In this document: in pieces, positions 15,710-24,193 of the stretch
Numbering within the stretch: the stretch's first letter is position 1
How the letters are laid out: each line of letters begins with the position of its first letter
NCBI GenBank assembly: GCA_017443465.1
Contig: JAFRXO010000007.1
Coordinates: 1 to 38,506, forward strand
Length of the DNA stretch: 38,506 bases
Direction of reading: 5' to 3'
From: Bacteroidales bacterium
Lineage (GTDB): Bacteria; Bacteroidota; Bacteroidia; Bacteroidales; UBA932
The notes under the pieces: model-generated
What the model saw: only the letters and a program-made list of their open reading frames with translations
What the model was told of the DNA's origin: nothing
The model's database searches: none
Position numbers and translations under genes: made by a program

Positions 15710-16417
15710 ATGGAGGAAAACAGAATCATCCCTACCCACGTTTCCATCATAATGGATGGGAACGGGAGATGGGCGAAGCAGCGGGGCCTGGAGCGCGTCA
15801 GCGGCCACAAGGAAGGCCGGGAGAGCGTACGGGCTTGCGTTACATGTGCAGCTAAAACCGGAATCAAGTATCTGTCCCTCTTCGCTTTTTCGGAGGAGAA
15901 CTGGAACAGGCCGGTGAAGGAGGTCTCCGCGCTTATGGACCTTCTGGTGGATTCCATTGCGGCTGAGCTGGGACGTTTCGTGGAGAACAACATACGGGTC
16001 CTGGTCCTCGGTAACCGTAAGAGGCTCAATCCTATTGTGCAGAACTCCATCCGCTCTGCGGAAGAGAAGACGGCTTCATGCACCGGCATGACTCTGATCA
16101 TATTCCTGAGTTACAGCGGTAAATGGGACATCTTCCAGGCGGCTCAGAGAATGGCCGCTGACATGGCTGCGGATCCGAAGCGGAAGTTCTCCATGGAAGA
16201 TTTCGACAGTTATCTGGTAACGGCCGGCATTCCTGATCCGGACCTGATCATAAGGACATCGGGCGAACAGCGGATAAGCAACTACCTGCTCTGGCAGGCT
16301 GCCTATTCGGAGTTCTACATAACTGACATAATGTGGCCTGATTTCCGCGAAAAAGAGCTGACGGATGCCATCGAAGAGTTCTCGAGGCGTGACCGTCGTT
16401 ATGGTAAAGTGAAATAA
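15710..16417 (+). CDS. uppS: Undecaprenyl diphosphate synthase (cis-prenyltransferase)
   Basis: The 235-residue enzyme extends farnesyl diphosphate with isopentenyl units to make the C55 lipid carrier for peptidoglycan and surface glycan precursors. HVSIIMDGNGRWAKQRG carries the metal-binding D16, and SGHKEG, FAFSEENWNRP and DLIIRTSGEQRISNYLLWQ are the other conserved regions. The start codon is embedded in CATATG. It sits between nadK and bamA, a common Bacteroidota order. Confidence 0.96.
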   Translation: MEENRIIPTHVSIIMDGNGRWAKQRGLERVSGHKEGRESVRACVTCAAKTGIKYLSLFAFSEENWNRPVKEVSALMDLLVDSIAAELGRFVENNIRVLVLGNRKRLNPIVQNSIRSAEEKTASCTGMTLIIFLSYSGKWDIFQAAQRMAADMAADPKRKFSMEDFDSYLVTAGIPDPDLIIRTSGEQRISNYLLWQAAYSEFYITDIMWPDFREKELTDAIEEFSRRDRRYGKVK

Positions 16418-16423
16418 TTAGAT

Positions 16424-16431
16424 TATCTTTG
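16424..16431 (+). promoter_or_regulatory. -7 box for bamA
   Basis: TATCTTTG lies just after the uppS stop and 28 bp before the bamA ATG at 16460. It supports the ATG start rather than the GTG at 16445 and an extra transcript start for bamA-skp. Confidence 0.5.
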
Positions 16432-16459
16432 CAAGATATTTTTTGTGAATAGAGCCTTG

Positions 16460-19057
16460 ATGAGAGCCATAAAGACAATCCTGCTTGCTTTGACCATGAT
16501 CCTGCCTGCCGCACTCAGTGCGCAGGAGAAGGCCGGAGTAGAGATTGACTATAACAATCCCCGTAAATATATCGTGAGCGGTGTGTCCGTGGAAGGGAAC
16601 ACCTATTTCAGCTCCTCTCAGATTATCCAGTTGACAGGCCTGATGAAGGGAATGGAAATCACGGTCCCGGGAGACGACATATCCTCCATCATCGACAGGC
16701 TCTGGGCCCAGAAGTATTTCGAGGATATTTCCATCAAGATCGACCATCTCAGCGAGAATGCCGACTCCGCCTGGTTCGTCGTCGGAATCAAGGAAAGGGC
16801 AAGGGTGTCCACCTGGACTTACACAGGAGTAAAGAGCGGTGAGCGCAAAGACCTTCAGGAAAGGCTCAATCTCAAGAGGGGAGGAGAATATTCCGAGTAT
16901 GTAGGAAAGACATCCAGCGACATTATCAGGCGTTTCTACGCAGAGAAAGGCTATCTCAACTGCACTGTCACTCCCGAGGTGAGGAAGGATACTGTGATCA
17001 AGAACGCCATCAAGGTGAATTTCTCGGTCAACAGGGGCACCAGGGTCAGGATCAAGGAGATCAACTTCATCGGGGACAAGACCCTTTCCGACTTCAAGCT
17101 CGAGAAGGCGATGAAGAAGACCAACTCCGCTAAGATCTACAATTTCTTCCAGACGAAGAAATTCAAGGAGAAGGAGTACGCCAATGACAAGAGCGCACTC
17201 ATCAGTGCTTTCAATGAGGCGGGATTCAGGGATGCGAGGATAATCAAGGACTCGATCTACACCCTTCCCGACAAACCGAACCGCCTTGCCATCGATTTCT
17301 ATGTCGATGAAGGTAAGAAATATTATTTCAGGAATATCACGTGGACCGGTAACTCCGTCTATCCCACCGATGCCCTCAACGAGATCCTCTCTGTCAAGAA
17401 GGGGGATCCGTACGACATCGTAACTATGCAGAAACGCCTTCAGGGTGGCGGTAAGCAGAATGACTATGACGTGTCCAAGCTGTACCGCGACAACGGCTAC
17501 CTGTTCTTCAACGTGACTCCCGTGGAGATGGCGATCACCCAGGACTCCATAGATGTTGAAATGCGCATATCCGAAGGCAAGCCGGCGACCCTGAACAACA
17601 TCATAATCAACGGTAACGACCTTACCAGCGAGAAAGTTGTCCGCCGCCAGGTCTTCACCCGTCCGGGGTACCTGTTCAGCCAGACCGATTTCGAGCGTTC
17701 CATACGTGAGATCGCTTCACTGGGACAGTTCGATCCGGAGGCTATCGCTGATGCCAGCAAGGGTTACTCCATCCTTCCCAACCAGGCGGATAACACAGTA
17801 GATATTGTTTACAATGTGACGGAGAAGCCTTCCAGCCAGCTGGAACTCTCCGGAGGATGGGGTGGAAGGACATTCGTCGTGACTACCGGTGTGTCCTTCA
17901 ACAATTTCTCTTCCAGGCGCCTGTTTGACAAAACTGCATGGAGACCTGTCCCGCTGGGAGACGCCCAGAACCTGACATTCCATTTCCAGACCAACGGCCG
18001 TTACTACACTTCGCTGAGCGCATCATTCACGGAGCCGTGGCTCTTCGGCAAGAAACCTACTTCCCTCAGCATATCGGCCTATTACTCCAGGATGACGAAC
18101 TCCATCCTCCAGTACAACATCCTTAACAATGACAAGAGTTTCGAGGTGTTCGGATTCCAGGCCGGAATCGGAAACCGCCTGAAGTGGCCGGATAACTATT
18201 TCGTCCTCTATAACGGCTTGTCATGGCAGACTTACAAACTGAGAGACTGGTCATCTTCGTCGTTCATCATCAACAACGGAATGTCCCACAACATAAGCTA
18301 TATCGCCAGCCTTTCACGTAACTCCACTGACCAGCAGATCTATCCGCGCCAGGGATCCAACTTCTCATTGTCCCTTCAGGCGACTCCGCCATATTCCCTT
18401 CTCAGGAAAAAGGACTGGGGCAACCTGGACGCAAACGGAAAGCCGACGAAGGTTCACAGTTACAAGGACATAGACTATGATACGTGGACCGGCGAGCACA
18501 GGTACAAATGGATCGAGTACTACAAGTTCAAATTCAACGCGGAGACCTACACCAAGCTTTTCGGCAACTTCGTGCTCATGACCAGGGCCCAGTTCGGCTA
18601 CCTCGGCTATTACAACAGGCGCTGGGGTTATTCACCCTTCGAAGGCTTCTACGTCGGTGGCGACGGTATGTCGGGATATGATTCTTACGGAACCGAGGTC
18701 ATCGCCCTCAGGGGTTATGAGAACGGCTCGCTCACACCATATGCCAACACTAAATACAACCAGCTGGGATATGCTTCCGCAGGTAATGTGTATGACAAGT
18801 ACACAGTCGAGCTGAGGTTCCCGGTGGTAATGCAGCCGCAGTCGACCATTTTCGTCCTGGGCTTCGTAGAGGGAGGAAACTGCTGGTCTGACATCAGGGA
18901 TTTCAACCCGTTTGAAATCAAGCGTTCGGCCGGAGTCGGCGTGAGGGTCTTCCTGCCTGTCGTCGGTCTGCTGGGTATTGACTGGGGCTACGGTTTCGAC
19001 GACCATACTTCAAATGGAAAGAGCCATTTCCACTTCATGATAGGTCAACAATTCTAG
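16460..19057 (+). CDS. bamA: Outer-membrane protein assembly factor BamA
   Basis: This is an 865-residue protein from the ATG at 16460. A signal peptide ends ALSAQ. About 430 residues of POTRA repeats follow, for example YIVSGVSVEGNTYFS near the start, KEINFIGDKTLSD, RNITWTGNSVYPTDAL and NNIIINGNDLTSEKVV. The C-terminal half is the 16-stranded Omp85 barrel, containing GYENGSLTP (near the family RGF-type motif) and ending in an aromatic residue (GQQF), the usual outer-membrane signal. BamA inserts barrel proteins with BamD. CATATG is almost absent, with one copy at 18738 near the 3' end. Confidence 0.96.
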   Translation: MRAIKTILLALTMILPAALSAQEKAGVEIDYNNPRKYIVSGVSVEGNTYFSSSQIIQLTGLMKGMEITVPGDDISSIIDRLWAQKYFEDISIKIDHLSENADSAWFVVGIKERARVSTWTYTGVKSGERKDLQERLNLKRGGEYSEYVGKTSSDIIRRFYAEKGYLNCTVTPEVRKDTVIKNAIKVNFSVNRGTRVRIKEINFIGDKTLSDFKLEKAMKKTNSAKIYNFFQTKKFKEKEYANDKSALISAFNEAGFRDARIIKDSIYTLPDKPNRLAIDFYVDEGKKYYFRNITWTGNSVYPTDALNEILSVKKGDPYDIVTMQKRLQGGGKQNDYDVSKLYRDNGYLFFNVTPVEMAITQDSIDVEMRISEGKPATLNNIIINGNDLTSEKVVRRQVFTRPGYLFSQTDFERSIREIASLGQFDPEAIADASKGYSILPNQADNTVDIVYNVTEKPSSQLELSGGWGGRTFVVTTGVSFNNFSSRRLFDKTAWRPVPLGDAQNLTFHFQTNGRYYTSLSASFTEPWLFGKKPTSLSISAYYSRMTNSILQYNILNNDKSFEVFGFQAGIGNRLKWPDNYFVLYNGLSWQTYKLRDWSSSSFIINNGMSHNISYIASLSRNSTDQQIYPRQGSNFSLSLQATPPYSLLRKKDWGNLDANGKPTKVHSYKDIDYDTWTGEHRYKWIEYYKFKFNAETYTKLFGNFVLMTRAQFGYLGYYNRRWGYSPFEGFYVGGDGMSGYDSYGTEVIALRGYENGSLTPYANTKYNQLGYASAGNVYDKYTVELRFPVVMQPQSTIFVLGFVEGGNCWSDIRDFNPFEIKRSAGVGVRVFLPVVGLLGIDWGYGFDDHTSNGKSHFHFMIGQQF

Positions 19058-19129
19058 TGTGGTCTGATAATTGCTACATGCACAGTCCGGAATCAAAAAC
19101 ATTTAGTTGAATAACAAATTAAAAAGGAT

Positions 19130-19696
19130 ATGAAAAAGTTAGTTTTAATTGCCGCTATGGCTTTTCTCACAGTAGCTGCGGGCGCCCAGACCAAATTCGC
19201 GCACGTCAACTTCACTGAACTGATCCAGCTTACCGACGAGGCCGATGCTGCCCGTGCACAGCTCTCCGCAGCACAGAAAGAGGCTCAGCAGACTGACCAG
19301 AGCATGATCCAGGAATTCCAGTCAAAGGCTCAGCAGTATCAGCAGAAGGCTTCTACATGGACCCAGGCTATCCGTGAGAGCAAGGAGAAGGAACTTGCTG
19401 ACATCCAGCAGAGGATCCAGGAGTTTGAGCAGAATGTCCAGCAGGAGCTTGCAAACCAGCAGCAGCAACTCTTCGCCCCCATCCAGAAGAAAGCCCAGGA
19501 GACCGTTGACAAACTCGCAAAGGCAGGACACTACATCTATGTCTTCGAAGTCAGCCAGCTTCTCTATATCGATCCTTCACAGAGCACGGACCTCACCCCT
19601 GCAGCCCGTAAGGCTCTCGGTATCAAGGAAGGCCGTACCCTTGAAAGTCTCCAGCAGGAACTCCAGGCAGCTGCCCAGACCCAGGCACAGGAATAG
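19130..19696 (+). CDS. OmpH/Skp-family periplasmic chaperone
   Basis: The 188-residue protein has a cleavable signal peptide (MKKLVLIAAMAFLTVAAGAQ). The strand FAHVNFTELIQL follows, then a Gln/Lys/Glu-rich coiled coil (about residues 45-125) and a short C-terminal domain. It carries unfolded outer-membrane proteins to the Bam complex, and its place 72 bp after bamA fits that role. The tail is rich in Ala and Gln. A strong terminator follows 24 bp after the stop. Codon choice looks biased, as expected for a highly expressed gene, and no CATATG occurs. Confidence 0.9.
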   Translation: MKKLVLIAAMAFLTVAAGAQTKFAHVNFTELIQLTDEADAARAQLSAAQKEAQQTDQSMIQEFQSKAQQYQQKASTWTQAIRESKEKELADIQQRIQEFEQNVQQELANQQQQLFAPIQKKAQETVDKLAKAGHYIYVFEVSQLLYIDPSQSTDLTPAARKALGIKEGRTLESLQQELQAAAQTQAQE

Positions 19697-19719
19697 AATT
19701 TTAATCATATAAAATATTT

Positions 19720-19754
19720 GACCGGATCGATTATTATTGATCCGGTCTTTTTTT
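19720..19754 (+). terminator. Intrinsic terminator after skp
   Basis: The perfect 9-bp stem GACCGGATC (19720-19728) / GATCCGGTC (19739-19747) is followed by seven T residues. It ends the nadK-uppS-bamA-skp group before korA. Confidence 0.92.
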
Positions 19755-19779
19755 GTTTCATTTTGTCATTAAAAAGACT

Positions 19780-19787
19780 TACTTTTG
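19780..19787 (+). promoter_or_regulatory. -7 box for korA-korB-gdhA
   Basis: TACTTTTG matches TAnnTTTG and ends 36 bp before the korA ATG at 19824. With the terminator 25 bp upstream it marks a new transcription unit. Confidence 0.6.
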
Positions 19788-19823
19788 CGAAAAATTATAA
19801 GAATCATTTGTTCCGACTTTTAA

Positions 19824-21668
19824 ATGAAACACAAAGTTGTTGACGCCAAGGATGTCGTAATCCGCTTTGCGGGAGATTCAGGCGACGGGATGCAGCTTAC
19901 AGGATCCCTTTTCGCCAACACCTCAGCCATCTACGGCAATGAACTTTCCACCTTCCCCGATTACCCGGCCGAGATCCGCGCCCCCAAGGGCACCGTTTCC
20001 GGAGTGTCGGGATTCCAGGTACACATCGGAAGTGAGAATGTCACTACCCCGGGAGACTATTGTGACCTTCTTGTGGCGATGAATCCTGCAGCGCTCATGG
20101 CCAATGCCAAGTGGTGCAAACGTAATGCGATGATCCTTGTGGACAGTGATGCCTTTGATGATGCCAGTCTGGAAAAGACCGGGTTCAAGACGGACAATCC
20201 GTTCCTCGAACTTAAGGTAGAAGACAGGAACATCATAGCGGCTCCTATCACATCCCTTACTGCGGAAAGCCTTAAGGACAGCGGCCTGGATCCAAAGACA
20301 GTCCACAAGTGCAAGAATATGTTCACCCTCGGAATGGCTTGCTTCATTTTCGACAGGCCTCTCGATTACGTGTTCCAGTATCTTGAAGGAAAGTTCGGCA
20401 AGAAGCATCCTGAACTGGTTGCTCCTAACCAGAAAGTCCTGAAGGACGGTTTCAATTATGCGTCTAATCTCCAGATGGTTCCGGACACCTATCACATCGC
20501 TCCGGCCAATCTGAAGAAGGGCCTCTACAGGAATATCACCGGGAACCAGGCTACCGCATGGGGACTCATGGCCGCTGCGGAGAAAGCTCATCTCCAGCTT
20601 TTCTGCGGCTCATATCCCATAACCCCGGCTACTGCGATCCTCGAGGAACTGGCTATCTACAAGAGCCTCGGCGTGAAAACCATGCAGGCCGAAGACGAGA
20701 TAGCAGGCATATGCACGGCGATCGGTGCCTCATATGCAGGTAGCCTTGCCGTGACGACTACTTCAGGGCCTGGACTCTCACTTAAGTCCGAAGCTCTCGG
20801 CCTGGCCGTAATGACTGAGCTTCCCCTGGTGGTGGTTGATGTACAGAGGGCCGGCCCGTCAACGGGAATTCCGACAAAGACTGAACAGACGGACCTGAAC
20901 CAGGCGCTCTACGGCAGGAACGGAGAATGTCCTATGCCCGTCGTAGCCGCGCATTCTCCTGCACACTGCTTTGATGCTGCATTCTCCGCAGCTAAGATCG
21001 CCCTCGAGCATATGACTCCTGTCATGTTGCTTTCCGAGGGATTCCTGGGCAATGGCAGCGAGCCCTGGCTGATCCCTTCCATGAAGGATTATCCTGAGAT
21101 CAAGCCTCCTTTCGCTACCAAGCTTCCCCCGGACGGGAAATTCAAGCCGTTCGAGCGTGACCCCGAGACCCTGGTGCCCCGCTGGGCGCTTCCTGGCCAG
21201 AAAGGCTTCGAGCACCGTGTGGGAGGACTTGAGAAAAACCATGACGGAGTGCTTTCGTCTGCCCCGGAGAACCATCAGCTTATGGTTGATGAAAGGGCTG
21301 CCAAGGTTCAGAAGATTGCGGATTACATTCCGGAACTCAAGGTGGACGGACCTCAGGAAGGCAAGCTTCTGGTAGTCGGTTGGGGCGGAACATATGGTCA
21401 TATCCTCTCTGCTATACATGAGGTCCGCGAGACAGGTGCAGAGGTGTCATATGCCCATTTCGATTACATCCTGCCGGTGCCGAAGAACACCGGGAAGGTT
21501 CTCGGAAGTTTCGGGAAAGTGCTCGTATGCGAGTTGAACAGCGGACAGTTCGCCGGATACCTGCGTACACTCTTCCCGGAGATTGAAATAATAAAGTGCA
21601 ACAAAGTCCAGGGCCAGCCCTTCTTGGTCGGCGAGCTTGTGGACGCAATCAATAAGGCTCTCGAGTAA
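19824..21668 (+). CDS. korA: 2-oxoacid:acceptor (2-oxoglutarate:ferredoxin) oxidoreductase, fused gamma-alpha subunit
   Basis: The 614-residue subunit is a fusion. Residues 1-190 are the gamma (CoA-domain) part, with VIRFAGDSGDGMQLTGSLFA. About residues 210-450 are the alpha pyrimidine-binding domain, with GNQATAWGLMAA, SYPITPATAILEELA, MQAEDEIAGICTAIGAS and TSGPGLSLKSEALGLAVMTELP. The C-terminus is the domain II-like part. With korB it interconverts 2-oxoglutarate and succinyl-CoA using ferredoxin in the cytoplasm of anaerobes. The 2-oxoglutarate assignment rests on the fused architecture and the neighbouring gdhA; other 2-oxoacids are possible. Confidence 0.9.
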   Translation: MKHKVVDAKDVVIRFAGDSGDGMQLTGSLFANTSAIYGNELSTFPDYPAEIRAPKGTVSGVSGFQVHIGSENVTTPGDYCDLLVAMNPAALMANAKWCKRNAMILVDSDAFDDASLEKTGFKTDNPFLELKVEDRNIIAAPITSLTAESLKDSGLDPKTVHKCKNMFTLGMACFIFDRPLDYVFQYLEGKFGKKHPELVAPNQKVLKDGFNYASNLQMVPDTYHIAPANLKKGLYRNITGNQATAWGLMAAAEKAHLQLFCGSYPITPATAILEELAIYKSLGVKTMQAEDEIAGICTAIGASYAGSLAVTTTSGPGLSLKSEALGLAVMTELPLVVVDVQRAGPSTGIPTKTEQTDLNQALYGRNGECPMPVVAAHSPAHCFDAAFSAAKIALEHMTPVMLLSEGFLGNGSEPWLIPSMKDYPEIKPPFATKLPPDGKFKPFERDPETLVPRWALPGQKGFEHRVGGLEKNHDGVLSSAPENHQLMVDERAAKVQKIADYIPELKVDGPQEGKLLVVGWGGTYGHILSAIHEVRETGAEVSYAHFDYILPVPKNTGKVLGSFGKVLVCELNSGQFAGYLRTLFPEIEIIKCNKVQGQPFLVGELVDAINKALE

Positions 21669-21669
21669 T

Positions 21670-22689
21670 ATGGCAAGTCTATCATTCAAGGATTTCAAAT
21701 CGGACCAGGAAGTCCGCTGGTGCCCCGGCTGCGGCGACCACGCCGTCCTTGCCGCCCTTCAGAGAGCCCTTCCGATGGTCAGCCAGTCCCTCAATTATGA
21801 GAAGGAACGCTATGTTGTGGTTTCCGGTATCGGATGCTCGTCAAGGCTTCCTTATTATATGGATACATATGGATTCCATTCGATCCACGGCCGCGCTACG
21901 GCGATTTCCACCGGTATAAAGGTGGCGAATCCCTGGCTTACCGTATGGCAGGCCTGCGGAGACGGCGACGCCCTCGCTATCGGAGGAAACCACTTCATAC
22001 ACGCCATTAGGCGCAACGTGGATATAAACATCATCCTCTTCAATAACCAGATCTACGGCCTGACCAAGGGCCAGTACTCTCCGACCTCGAAGTTCGGCGC
22101 CATAACCAAGACTTCGCCATATGGAACCGTTGAACACCCGTTCAACCCCGGAAGCCTGGTGCTCGGTGCGAAGGGTACTTTCTTCGCCCGCAGCCTTGAC
22201 GTGACCCTGAAACTGACCGAAGAGGTGATGACTGCAGCAGCACTCCACGACGGCTGCTCCGTTATGGAAATGCTTACCAACTGCGTCATATTCAATGACG
22301 GGGCCCATAAGAGCATATCCGATCCTTCCGTCCGCGAGGACAGGACCATCGTACTCCGCCACGGAGAGAAGATGGTCTTCGGCAAGAACCATGACAAGGG
22401 CTTGGTGCTTAATGGAATGGGCCTTCGCGTAGTCACCATTGGAGAAGGCGGTTTCACCCTCGACGATGTGCTAGTGCATGATGCCCACTGTAAGAACGCA
22501 GGCATCCATATGATGCTCGCCGATATGAAATATCCCGATTTCCCGGTGGCTCTCGGTGTCATCAGGGACGTGAAGGACGTTACATATGATGACGGAGTAC
22601 GCGACCAGGTTAAGGACGTGACCCGCACATCGAACATACATTGCGTCGATGACCTGCTTCGCAGCGGTTCGACGTGGGAGATAAAGTAA
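21670..22689 (+). CDS. korB: 2-oxoacid:acceptor oxidoreductase beta subunit
   Basis: This 339-residue subunit starts at the ATG at 21670, one base after the korA stop. It binds thiamine diphosphate and an iron-sulfur cluster. RWCPGCGDHAVL carries two cluster cysteines, and GIGCSS carries another. WQACGDGDALAIGGNHFIHA and NNQIYGLTKGQYSPTS form the thiamine-diphosphate/metal site. It pairs with the fused KorA subunit. No separate ferredoxin-like delta subunit is present, as in other two-subunit enzymes. gdhA follows after 28 bp. Confidence 0.92.
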   Translation: MASLSFKDFKSDQEVRWCPGCGDHAVLAALQRALPMVSQSLNYEKERYVVVSGIGCSSRLPYYMDTYGFHSIHGRATAISTGIKVANPWLTVWQACGDGDALAIGGNHFIHAIRRNVDINIILFNNQIYGLTKGQYSPTSKFGAITKTSPYGTVEHPFNPGSLVLGAKGTFFARSLDVTLKLTEEVMTAAALHDGCSVMEMLTNCVIFNDGAHKSISDPSVREDRTIVLRHGEKMVFGKNHDKGLVLNGMGLRVVTIGEGGFTLDDVLVHDAHCKNAGIHMMLADMKYPDFPVALGVIRDVKDVTYDDGVRDQVKDVTRTSNIHCVDDLLRSGSTWEIK

Positions 22690-22717
22690 AAACTGATCAC
22701 AAAATATAACATGAATC

Positions 22718-24061
22718 ATGAAAACCAGTGAAATCATGGCAATGCTCCAGGCAAAGCATCCTGGAGAGAACGAGTACCTTCAGGCAGTGCAGGAAGTACT
22801 TGAGAGTATTGAAGATGTCTATAATCAGCATCCTGAGTTCGAGCAGGCCAGGATAGTCGAGCGCATGGTCGAACCCGACCGTATCTACACTTTCCGTGTC
22901 ACCTGGGTTGATGACAGGGGAGAGATACAGACCAATCTGGGATACCGCGTGCAGTTCAACAGCGCCATAGGTCCTTACAAGGGCGGACTCCGTTTCCACA
23001 GGGCGGTCACTCCTTCAATGTTGAAATTCCTGGGCTTTGAGCAGACTTTCAAGAATGCGCTTACGACCCTCCCGATGGGTGGTGGCAAAGGAGGTTCCGA
23101 TTTCGACCCGGTAGGGAAGAGCGACGGTGAGATCATGCGCTTCTGCCAGGCCTTCATGCTGGAGCTTTGGCGTTGCATAGGTCCCGACGAGGATGTTCCT
23201 GCAGGGGATGTCGGTGTCGGCGGCCGCGAAATCGGTTTCCTCGACGGAATGTACCGCAAGCTTGCCCGTCAGTACAATACCGGAGTCCTTACAGGTAAAG
23301 GTCTTACATGGGGTGGATCCATCCTCCGTCCGGAGGCTACCGGCTATGGTGCGATGTATTTCGCCCACCTGGCACTCGAGAGGATCGGAAAGGACCTTGA
23401 GGGGCAGAGGATTTCCCTCTCAGGATTCGGCAATGTCGCTTGGGGAGCAGCCAAGAAGGCCAAACAGCTTGGTGCGAAGGTTGTCGCCATCAGCGGTCCT
23501 GACGGAGCCTGCGAGATTCCGGAAGGAATTACAGATGAGATGATCGATTACATGCTCGTCATGCGTGCTTCGAACAGGAACATGGTCGAGGATATGGCTA
23601 CCAGGTTCCCGGACAAGGCGAAGTTCATCGCAGGCAAGAAGAGCTGGATAGTACCCGTTGACATCGCTTTCACATCTGCATTCCAAAATGAGCTCAGCCT
23701 CGAGGATGCAAAACAGCTGAAGGCCAACGGATGCTGGGCCCTTTTCGAAGTTTCCAACATGGGCTGCCAGCCGGATGCCATCCACTGGATGCAGAAAAAC
23801 GGAATGCTCTTCGCTCCCGGCAAGGCCGTGAATGCGGGCGGTGTTGCTACTTCAGGTCTCGAAATGACCCAGAATGCCGAGCATTTAAGCTGGACAGCTG
23901 ACGAGGTGGACGAGAGGCTTCATCACATCATGGCGGCTATCCATGAGCAGTGCGTCAAGTATGGCGCGCAGCCGGACGGAAAGATCGACTATGTCAAGGG
24001 CGCAAACATCGCAGGTTTCATGAAGGTGGCCCACGCAATGCTTGAGCAGGGAGTCATCTAG
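22718..24061 (+). CDS. gdhA: NADP-type glutamate dehydrogenase
   Basis: The 447-residue hexameric enzyme interconverts 2-oxoglutarate plus ammonium and glutamate. GPYKGGLRFH and LPMGGGKGGSDFDP carry the substrate and catalytic lysines. PAGDVGVGGREIGFL is a family signature, and LSGFGNVAWGAAKKAKQLGAKVVAISGPDG is the dinucleotide fold. Length and motifs match the biosynthetic type seen in enterics and Bacteroides. Position after korAB lets the operon make 2-oxoglutarate and aminate it. The start is ATG 22718, since the ATG at 22711 runs into a stop. CATATG is absent. Confidence 0.96.
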   Translation: MKTSEIMAMLQAKHPGENEYLQAVQEVLESIEDVYNQHPEFEQARIVERMVEPDRIYTFRVTWVDDRGEIQTNLGYRVQFNSAIGPYKGGLRFHRAVTPSMLKFLGFEQTFKNALTTLPMGGGKGGSDFDPVGKSDGEIMRFCQAFMLELWRCIGPDEDVPAGDVGVGGREIGFLDGMYRKLARQYNTGVLTGKGLTWGGSILRPEATGYGAMYFAHLALERIGKDLEGQRISLSGFGNVAWGAAKKAKQLGAKVVAISGPDGACEIPEGITDEMIDYMLVMRASNRNMVEDMATRFPDKAKFIAGKKSWIVPVDIAFTSAFQNELSLEDAKQLKANGCWALFEVSNMGCQPDAIHWMQKNGMLFAPGKAVNAGGVATSGLEMTQNAEHLSWTADEVDERLHHIMAAIHEQCVKYGAQPDGKIDYVKGANIAGFMKVAHAMLEQGVI

Positions 24062-24087
24062 CCCTCCTTTTTTTCATACGTTTACGC

Positions 24088-24135
24088 CCGCGAAGACGAA
24101 AAAAGGCAATGAATTCGTCTTCGCGGACTTTTTTT
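24088..24135 (+). terminator. Intrinsic terminator after gdhA
   Basis: A perfect 13-bp stem, CCGCGAAGACGAA (24088-24100) pairing with 24114-24126, is followed by a T tract from 24129. It is among the strongest hairpins in the window and closes korA-korB-gdhA. Confidence 0.93.
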
Positions 24136-24137
24136 GT

Positions 24138-24145
24138 TATATTTG
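24138..24145 (+). promoter_or_regulatory. -7 box for lysC-lysA
   Basis: TATATTTG matches TAnnTTTG directly after the gdhA terminator, 48 bp before the lysC ATG at 24194. The leader shows no obvious lysine riboswitch, being far too short for one. Confidence 0.55.
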
Positions 24146-24193
24146 AAACTTAAAGCAATATTCGTTAACCTGAAACATTAATTCACGCAGACG

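Noticed and set aside
15707-15712. CATATG at start codons as a start-site signal
   Set aside because: Only four of about 32 genes show it, and most copies are internal, so it is part of the general CATATG excess.
19923-20591. Long reverse-strand open frame inside korA
   Set aside because: Shadow of the korA reading frame; korA motifs are intact and the reverse frame has no ribosome-binding or domain support.
22053-22712. Reverse open frame of 219 residues over korB
   Set aside because: Low-complexity Ser/Thr/Arg-rich translation typical of antisense frames, with korB motifs clear on the other strand.
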